From Pimelobacter simplex (lineage in GTDB: Bacteria; Actinomycetota; Actinomycetes; Propionibacteriales; Nocardioidaceae), in the NCBI RefSeq assembly GCF_900114845.1, contig NZ_FOUK01000004.1, forward strand, positions 124,001 through 188,000: a stretch of DNA of 64,000 nt, written 5' to 3'. A program made the translations under genes and the position numbers. Shown here piece after piece: positions 59,906 through 64,000 of the stretch (within the stretch, counting starts at the first letter, position 1; each line of letters begins with the position of its first letter). The notes under the pieces are model-generated. The model saw nothing but the letters and a program-made list of their open reading frames with translations. It had not been told where the DNA came from and made no database searches.

Positions 59906-60397
59906 TCAGGCGCCGGACCACTCCGGGCGCAGCACGCTGTAGAGGTAGAGGTCCCGGTAGGCACCGTCGCGCCACTGCGAGCCGCGCGCGGTGCCCTCAC
60001 GGGTGAAGCCGGCCTTCTCGAGCGAGCGCTGCTCGGCGTGGTTCGCGACGTCGGTCGCGGCCTCGACCCGGTGCACCGCGGTGTGCCGGAAGAAGAGGTC
60101 GACCAGCGCGACCTGGGCCGCGGTGCCGGCGCCGCGGCCCCGGGCCTCCGGGCGCAGCCAGATGCCGATCATCGGGTTGCGGGAGTCCGGCATCGGTCCC
60201 CACTGCTGCCAGATCCAGGTGACGTCGCCGAGCAGCACCCCCGCCCCGTCCCGGACGGCGAGCGCCCCCGGCTCGCGCAGCACGGCCGGCGGGGGACCCG
60301 ATCGCGCCGGTCGCGGCCCGAAGTCGTCGAAGGGCGACTGCCCGCCGCCGAGGTGCGGCAGGTCGGCCTCGGTCACGGGATCCAGCCGGATGTCCAT
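59906..60397 (-). CDS. GNAT-family acetyltransferase (RimJ/RimL-like)
   Basis: 163 residues. GIWLRPEARGRGAGTAAQVALVDLFF contains the acetyl-CoA loop (RGRGAGT), followed by NHAEQRSLEKAGFTREG, a pattern of ribosomal-protein- or antibiotic-type N-acetyltransferases. Convergent with the AhpD-like gene (2-nt gap). Confidence 0.87.
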   Translation of the reverse strand: MDIRLDPVTEADLPHLGGGQSPFDDFGPRPARSGPPPAVLREPGALAVRDGAGVLLGDVTWIWQQWGPMPDSRNPMIGIWLRPEARGRGAGTAAQVALVDLFFRHTAVHRVEAATDVANHAEQRSLEKAGFTREGTARGSQWRDGAYRDLYLYSVLRPEWSGA

Positions 60398-60423
60398 GCC
60401 GACGATCGTGGCACGGGGCCGGA

Positions 60424-60888
60424 TCAGCAGTCGCCGACGACCTGGCCGACGACCTTGCGCAGGGCCCGGCGCAGCACCTGCTGCTCCTCGTCGTCGAGGA
60501 CGTCGATGACGAGCTTGCGCACCTGGGCGACGTGGCCGGGCGCGGCAGCGACCAGGACGTCGTACCCGGCGGGCGTGAGGATCGCGTGGGTGAACCGGCC
60601 GTCGCTGGGATCGGGCTCGCGGCGGACCAGGCCGCGCTTCTCCAGGCGCCTCATCAGGTGGGAGAGGCGGGAGAGCTCGGAGCCGGCGAGCAGGGCCAGC
60701 CGGCTCATCCGCATGGTGTGCTCGGGCTGGTCGGAGAGGCCGGCCAGGACGTAGTACTCGAGGAAGCTGAGCTCCGCGTCGGCCTGGAGCTGGCTGCCCA
60801 GCGCACCGGGCAGGGTGCTCAGCGCGAGGTGCAGGATCTGCCAGGTCTCCAGCTCGTCGGGAGTCAGCCAGTGCGGCTCGTCGGGCAT
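60424..60888 (-). CDS. MarR-family regulator
   Basis: 154 residues with a wHTH (RMSRLALLAGSELSRLSHLMRRLEKRGLV, about 60-88; wing RREPDPSDGR). TAGACT is 6 nt before the ATG (leaderless type). It faces a DoxX-like gene across two TTGAA-N2-TTCAA sites and probably represses both. Confidence 0.9.
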   Translation of the reverse strand: MPDEPHWLTPDELETWQILHLALSTLPGALGSQLQADAELSFLEYYVLAGLSDQPEHTMRMSRLALLAGSELSRLSHLMRRLEKRGLVRREPDPSDGRFTHAILTPAGYDVLVAAAPGHVAQVRKLVIDVLDDEEQQVLRRALRKVVGQVVGDC

Positions 60889-60906
60889 GGTCGCAGTCTA
60901 GGTGAC

Positions 60907-60952
60907 TTGAATGTTCAAGCCAATCCGGTCTAGGGTTCCCATGAACATTCAA
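60907..60952. promoter_or_regulatory. Paired MarR operators around the doxX-like promoter
   Basis: TTGAATGTTCAA (60907-60918) and its inverted copy ATGAACATTCAA (60941-60952) flank TAGGGT (60931-60936), the likely -10 of the DoxX-like gene. Centres are 34 bp apart. Confidence 0.75.
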
Positions 60953-60972
60953 GTCATCTCAAGGAGCACCTC

Positions 60973-61350
60973 GTGAATGTCGTCGTCTGGGTCGTCACCG
61001 GCCTCCTCGCCGCCCTCTTCCTCATGGCCGGGTCGATGAAGCTGGCCAAGTCCAAGGGGCAGATCCTCGAAGACCCCCGGATGGGCTGGGCCGAGGCCTA
61101 CTCGCCCGCGATGATCAAGGTCATCGGCGGCGCCGAGGTCCTCGGGGCGCTCGGGCTGGTCCTGCCCGGCGTGCTCGAGATCGCCACCTGGCTGGTCCCC
61201 GCCGCCGCCATCGGCCTGGCCGTGATCATGGTGGGCGCGGTGCTCACCCACCTGCGCCGTGGCGAGATGCAGAGCGTCGTGATGAACGTCGTCCTGCTCG
61301 CGCTCGCCGTCTTCGTCGCCGTCGAGCGGATCGGCCCGCAGGCCTTCTGA
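60973..61350 (+). CDS. DoxX-like membrane protein
   Basis: 125 residues with four hydrophobic segments (about 3-22, 47-66, 73-90, 100-118) and the DoxX-like GGAEVLGALGLVLP. GTG start 6 nt after AAGGAG. Often found with redox or quinone-stress regulators; function unknown. Confidence 0.87.
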   Translation: MNVVVWVVTGLLAALFLMAGSMKLAKSKGQILEDPRMGWAEAYSPAMIKVIGGAEVLGALGLVLPGVLEIATWLVPAAAIGLAVIMVGAVLTHLRRGEMQSVVMNVVLLALAVFVAVERIGPQAF

Positions 61351-61365
61351 GCCACCGGGCCGGGC

Positions 61366-61824
61366 TCAGCGCCGGCTCTTGATCGACTTCATGGTCAGTC
61401 GCGAGTCGACGCGGCTGATCGCCGGGTCGCCCATGAGCCGGGTGCTGAGCCACTGCTCGTAGGACTCCAGGTCGCGGGTGCGCACCCGGATGAAGTAGTC
61501 GGGCAGGCCGAACATCCGGCGGAACTCGACGACCTCGTCCATCGCCGCGGTGCGCTCCTCGAAGGCCTCCACGGTGACCCGGTCCTTGGCCACGATCTCG
61601 GCGTGGATGATCACCTCGAAGCCGCGGCCCAGCGCCGCGTGGTCGACGGTGGCGGTGTAGCCGGTGATGATCCCCTCGGCCTCGAGCCGGCGGACCCGGC
61701 GCAGGCAGGGGGCCGGGGTGAGGCCGACCCGGTCGGCCAGCTCCTGGTTGCTCAGGCGCCCCTCGCGCTCGAGGAGCTCGATGATGGCGCGATCCAGCGA
61801 ATCCACGAAAGCATCTTGCGCCAT
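61366..61824 (-). CDS. Lrp/AsnC-family regulator
   Basis: 152 residues: HTH (LSNQELADRVGLTPAPCLRRVRRLEAEGII, about 24-53) and a RAM ligand domain. Divergent from azlCD, a common pairing in which the regulator responds to branched-chain or other amino acids. Start ATG 61824. Confidence 0.9.
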   Translation of the reverse strand: MAQDAFVDSLDRAIIELLEREGRLSNQELADRVGLTPAPCLRRVRRLEAEGIITGYTATVDHAALGRGFEVIIHAEIVAKDRVTVEAFEERTAAMDEVVEFRRMFGLPDYFIRVRTRDLESYEQWLSTRLMGDPAISRVDSRLTMKSIKSRR

Positions 61825-61833
61825 CAGTGCAGG

Positions 61834-61850
61834 TGCGAGCAATCTTCGCA
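61834..61850. promoter_or_regulatory. Possible Lrp operator
   Basis: TGCGA-GCAATCT-TCGCA inverted repeat between the lrp gene and azlC; 24 nt further on is TAGCGT (61874-61879), 7 nt before the azlC ATG. Confidence 0.5.
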
Positions 61851-61886
61851 ATCAAAGTGCGCGGCAATTCGCCTAGCGTCGACGTC

Positions 61887-62570
61887 ATGACCCAGCACCT
61901 CCGGACGGCGGCCCGCGACGCCGGCGGCGTGTGGGCCGGACTCTTCGCGCTGGGCATCGGCTTCGGCGTCCTGGTCACCGAGCACGGCCTGCCCTGGTGG
62001 CTGGCGCCGATCATCTCGGGGGTGGTGTTCGCCGGCTCCGCGGAGTTCGTGCTCGTCGGTCTCGTCGCCGTCGCCGCACCCGTCGCCACGGTCGCGCTGA
62101 CCACCTTCCTGGTCAACAGCCGGCACCTGTTCTACGGCCTCTCCTTCCCGCTGCACCGGGTCGAGGGTCGCGCGGCCAAGGCGTACAGCGTCTTCGCACT
62201 GTGCGACGAGGCGTTCGCGATCCTCACCGCGCGCGGTGCGCGCGAGCTCAACGCGGGCCGGGCCGTGGCCACCCAGCTCGGCATGCACCTGTCGTGGGTG
62301 AGCGGCGCGGCCGTCGGCGCCCTGGCCGGGTCCGCCTTCCTGCACGGCCTGCAGGGCGTGGACTTCGTGCTCACCGCGCTGTTCGTCGTCCTCGCCCTGG
62401 ACGCCTACCGCGACTGCCCCGACCGCCTCGCCCTCGGTACGGCGCTCGGTGCCGCCGTGCTCGCCTGGGCGATCGCGCCCGGCTCGATGCTCCTGGTCGC
62501 GCTGAGCGGCTACACCGCCGTGCTCGTGGTCCGGCACTGGTACGCGCCGCGGTCGGTGGAGCATGCCTGA
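61887..62570 (+). CDS. azlC: AzlC family branched-chain amino acid exporter, large subunit
   Basis: 227 residues, about six membrane helices. FGVLVTEHGLPWWLAPIISGVVFAGSAEF and NSRHLFYGLSF are AzlC signatures. It forms an exporter with AzlD (next gene, 8-nt overlap). The start is leaderless-type after TAGCGT. Substrate by family: branched-chain or related amino acids. Confidence 0.92.
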   Translation: MTQHLRTAARDAGGVWAGLFALGIGFGVLVTEHGLPWWLAPIISGVVFAGSAEFVLVGLVAVAAPVATVALTTFLVNSRHLFYGLSFPLHRVEGRAAKAYSVFALCDEAFAILTARGARELNAGRAVATQLGMHLSWVSGAAVGALAGSAFLHGLQGVDFVLTALFVVLALDAYRDCPDRLALGTALGAAVLAWAIAPGSMLLVALSGYTAVLVVRHWYAPRSVEHA

Positions 62571-62886
62571 GCCCGGGTACGTCGTCGGCGCGCTCGCCGC
62601 CGCGGTCGCGGTCACGGTCGCCCTGCGCGCGCTCCCCTTCGTCGCGAGGGCCGCGGTCAAGGACTCCCCACTCCTCGCCGACCTGGGCCGCTGGATGCCG
62701 CTGGGCGCGGTCACCGTGCTCGCCGTCTACGGCCTCACGAGGCTCGACCTGCACGGCGCCGACCGCGGCGCCGGCCCCCTGCTCGGTCTCGTGGTGACCG
62801 TCGTCGTCCACCTGTGGCGGCGCAGCCTGCTGCTGAGCATCGTCGCCGGGACGGTGGTCTGCGTGGCAGTCAGCTCCCTGGCCTGA
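62563..62886 (+). CDS. azlD: AzlD family small exporter subunit
   Basis: 107 residues, four membrane helices, with ALRALPFVARAAVKDSPLLADLGRWMPLG typical of AzlD. Overlaps azlC by 8 nt; its 3' end overlaps the convergent TetR gene by 17 nt. Confidence 0.92.
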   Translation: MPEPGYVVGALAAAVAVTVALRALPFVARAAVKDSPLLADLGRWMPLGAVTVLAVYGLTRLDLHGADRGAGPLLGLVVTVVVHLWRRSLLLSIVAGTVVCVAVSSLA

Positions 62887-63601
62887 GCGCCGCGAGCCCG
62901 TCGAGCGCCCGCTCGAGGGCGAACGACCATGCCGCGGCGGGATCCGCGACATCGCCCATCGCCGCACCGGCCGCCGCCCCCACGCGCTGCGCGAGGGCGA
63001 AGTCGTCCCCCAGGTACGCCGACAGCCGGGCGCTCCACTCCGGCCAGTGCGCGGCGAGCTCGCCGGCGCGCGGGTCGGGTCGCGTCGCCCGGGCGGCGGA
63101 GCGGACGAGGTCGAGCACGAACGTCAGCGCCGCGTCGCAGGTGACGTCGTCCAGCCCGAGCGGGGCGAAGGCGGCGAGCTCGTGGTCGTACTTGGCGATC
63201 GTGCCCGGCCCGAGCGCGGTGCGCTGGTCGGTGACGTCGAGCAGCCACGGGTGCCGGGCGAGCAGCACGTGGTTGGCCTCGGCCACCCGCCGGACCCGGG
63301 TCCGCCACCCCGCCCGCCCGTACGACGGGAGCGCCATCCGCGCGTGCGCCGTGTCGGCCATCAGCACCAGCAGGTCGTCGCGGCTGTTGACGTGCGTGTA
63401 GACCGACATCGCCGACAGGCCCAGCTCGGCCGCGAGCGTGCGCACCGAGACCGCGGCCAGGCCGTCCGCGTCCGCGTCGGCGAGCGCGATCGCCGCGTCG
63501 ACCACCTCGGAGGCGCTGACCCGCGCCTTCGGCCCGCGTCGCCCGGACGGCGGCGCGTCAGGGTGGTCGCGCCACAGCAGGTCGACGATCTCGCGCGGCA
63601 T
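62870..63601 (-). CDS. TetR-family regulator with TetR_C-type ligand domain
   Basis: 243 residues, long N-terminal extension, then HTH (SVRTLAAELGLSAMSVYTHV, about 52-71). The C-terminal domain (RHPWLLDVTDQRTALGPGTIAKYDHEL) matches the tetracycline-repressor-type group. It is divergent from a VOC-fold gene with TGTAC-GCT-GTACA between. Confidence 0.88.
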   Translation of the reverse strand: MPREIVDLLWRDHPDAPPSGRRGPKARVSASEVVDAAIALADADADGLAAVSVRTLAAELGLSAMSVYTHVNSRDDLLVLMADTAHARMALPSYGRAGWRTRVRRVAEANHVLLARHPWLLDVTDQRTALGPGTIAKYDHELAAFAPLGLDDVTCDAALTFVLDLVRSAARATRPDPRAGELAAHWPEWSARLSAYLGDDFALAQRVGAAAGAAMGDVADPAAAWSFALERALDGLAALRPGS

Positions 63602-63669
63602 CGGAATCTCCTCCGGTTCTCGGGAACCCGAGCGCCATCGTAGGCGTTCTCACTCCGTACGCCGCACGG

Positions 63670-63682
63670 TGTACGCTGTACA
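63670..63682. promoter_or_regulatory. Possible TetR operator
   Basis: TGTACGCTGTACA, an inverted repeat with 5-bp arms in the TetR/VOC intergenic region. Confidence 0.5.
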
Positions 63683-63704
63683 TAGTTTAACGAGAGGACT
63701 GCTC

Positions 63705-64000
63705 ATGCAGATCACCAGCAGCGCGATCTCCCTCAACGTCCCGGACCCCGCGGCCTCGGCCCGGTTCGCCGCCCACCTCGGGTTCACCGAGGAGATGTCG
63801 GCCGACGGCTTCATCTCGCTCGGCCACCCCACCGCGGGGATGAACGTCATCTTCCTGCGCACCGGCCTGGCGACCTTCAAGCCGGCTCGCATCGCCGGGG
63901 ACGCCGGCCAGGGCACCCTCCTCGCCTTCGTCGTCACCGGCCTCGACGCCGAGTTCGAGCGGATCGTGGCGGCGGGCGCCACCGTCGTCACCCCACCCGA
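63705..64000 (+). CDS. Glyoxalase/VOC-fold protein, 3' end outside window
   Basis: The first 98 residues are visible; the frame is open to the window end. SLNVPDPAASARFAAHLGF and GHPTAGMNVIFL are typical of VOC antibiotic-resistance/dioxygenase-like proteins. GAGAGGA precedes the ATG. Divergent partner of the TetR gene. Confidence 0.85.
   Translation, partial: MQITSSAISLNVPDPAASARFAAHLGFTEEMSADGFISLGHPTAGMNVIFLRTGLATFKPARIAGDAGQGTLLAFVVTGLDAEFERIVAAGATVVTPP

Overview
The window is high-GC DNA with strong G/C preference at third codon positions. It reads like a soil actinobacterium, most likely Nocardioides or a close relative (inference). Supporting signs are a mycothiol-dependent-type enzyme fold, an actinobacterial SOS box (TTCGAAC-N4-GTTCGAA), a ring-degrading steroid pathway (kshAB, hsaABCD, kstD, ksi), and many starts lying only 6-8 nt after a TANNNT -10 hexamer, which suggests leaderless mRNAs. 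No rRNA, tRNA, CRISPR array, insertion sequence or integrase was seen.

Left edge (1-6223): a tightly overlapping plus-strand operon with visibly lower third-position GC than the rest. It encodes an E1/ThiF-like adenylating enzyme (cut by the window edge), an atypical HFCD-fold flavoprotein, an MFS exporter, a prolyl-oligopeptidase-family peptidase and two SAM methyltransferases. The set resembles a ribosomal-peptide (RiPP) maturation and export locus, but no precursor or class-defining enzyme is visible here.

6240-29440: mixed accessory and catabolic modules. These are an ECF41-type sigma factor with its AhpD-like partner and a matching promoter; a secreted repeat protein ending in a sortase-like domain; an NTF2-like/DUF4241 protein; a TetR gene with three phased operators facing an SDR/dehydrogenase/acyl-CoA-ligase operon; an ArsR sensor with a CDF metal exporter; a copper module (csoR, copZ, His-rich secreted protein, copA, plus a divergent MFS pump); and a TetR/SDR/amidohydrolase unit followed by FAD, glyoxalase-like and aldo/keto reductase genes.

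29440-42670: steroid ring degradation. KshAB hydroxylates C9, KstD makes the 1,2 double bond, Ksi moves the delta-5 double bond, HsaAB hydroxylates the resulting phenol, HsaC cleaves the catechol and HsaD hydrolyses the product. The genes lie in short divergent units. An inverted repeat TnCCG-N5-CGGnA lies 45 nt before the -10 hexamer of kshA, hsaB, hsaD and kstD, and about 44 nt before that of hsaA. A second operator, ACTAGCCG(A/T)TCGGCTAGT, lies at a TetR gene/second kstD-like gene, at an IclR gene and at an aldo/keto reductase gene.

42700-64000: small conserved genes, then a seven-gene minus-strand operon (44131-50689) resembling vancomycin-resistance (vanG/vanC-type) sets. It holds a VanX-like dipeptidase, an alanine/serine racemase, a D-Ala ligase, an acyltransferase-3 membrane protein, a sensor kinase, a response regulator and an alpha/beta hydrolase. 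Next come a DUF222-HNH nuclease with an SOS box filling its promoter spacer, an OmpR-type regulator with a kinase fused to a DUF4153/4173 membrane domain, a DUF418 protein, a lipoprotein polysaccharide deacetylase, a second ECF/AhpD module with divergent ECF41-like promoters, and MarR/DoxX, Lrp/AzlCD and TetR/VOC pairs.
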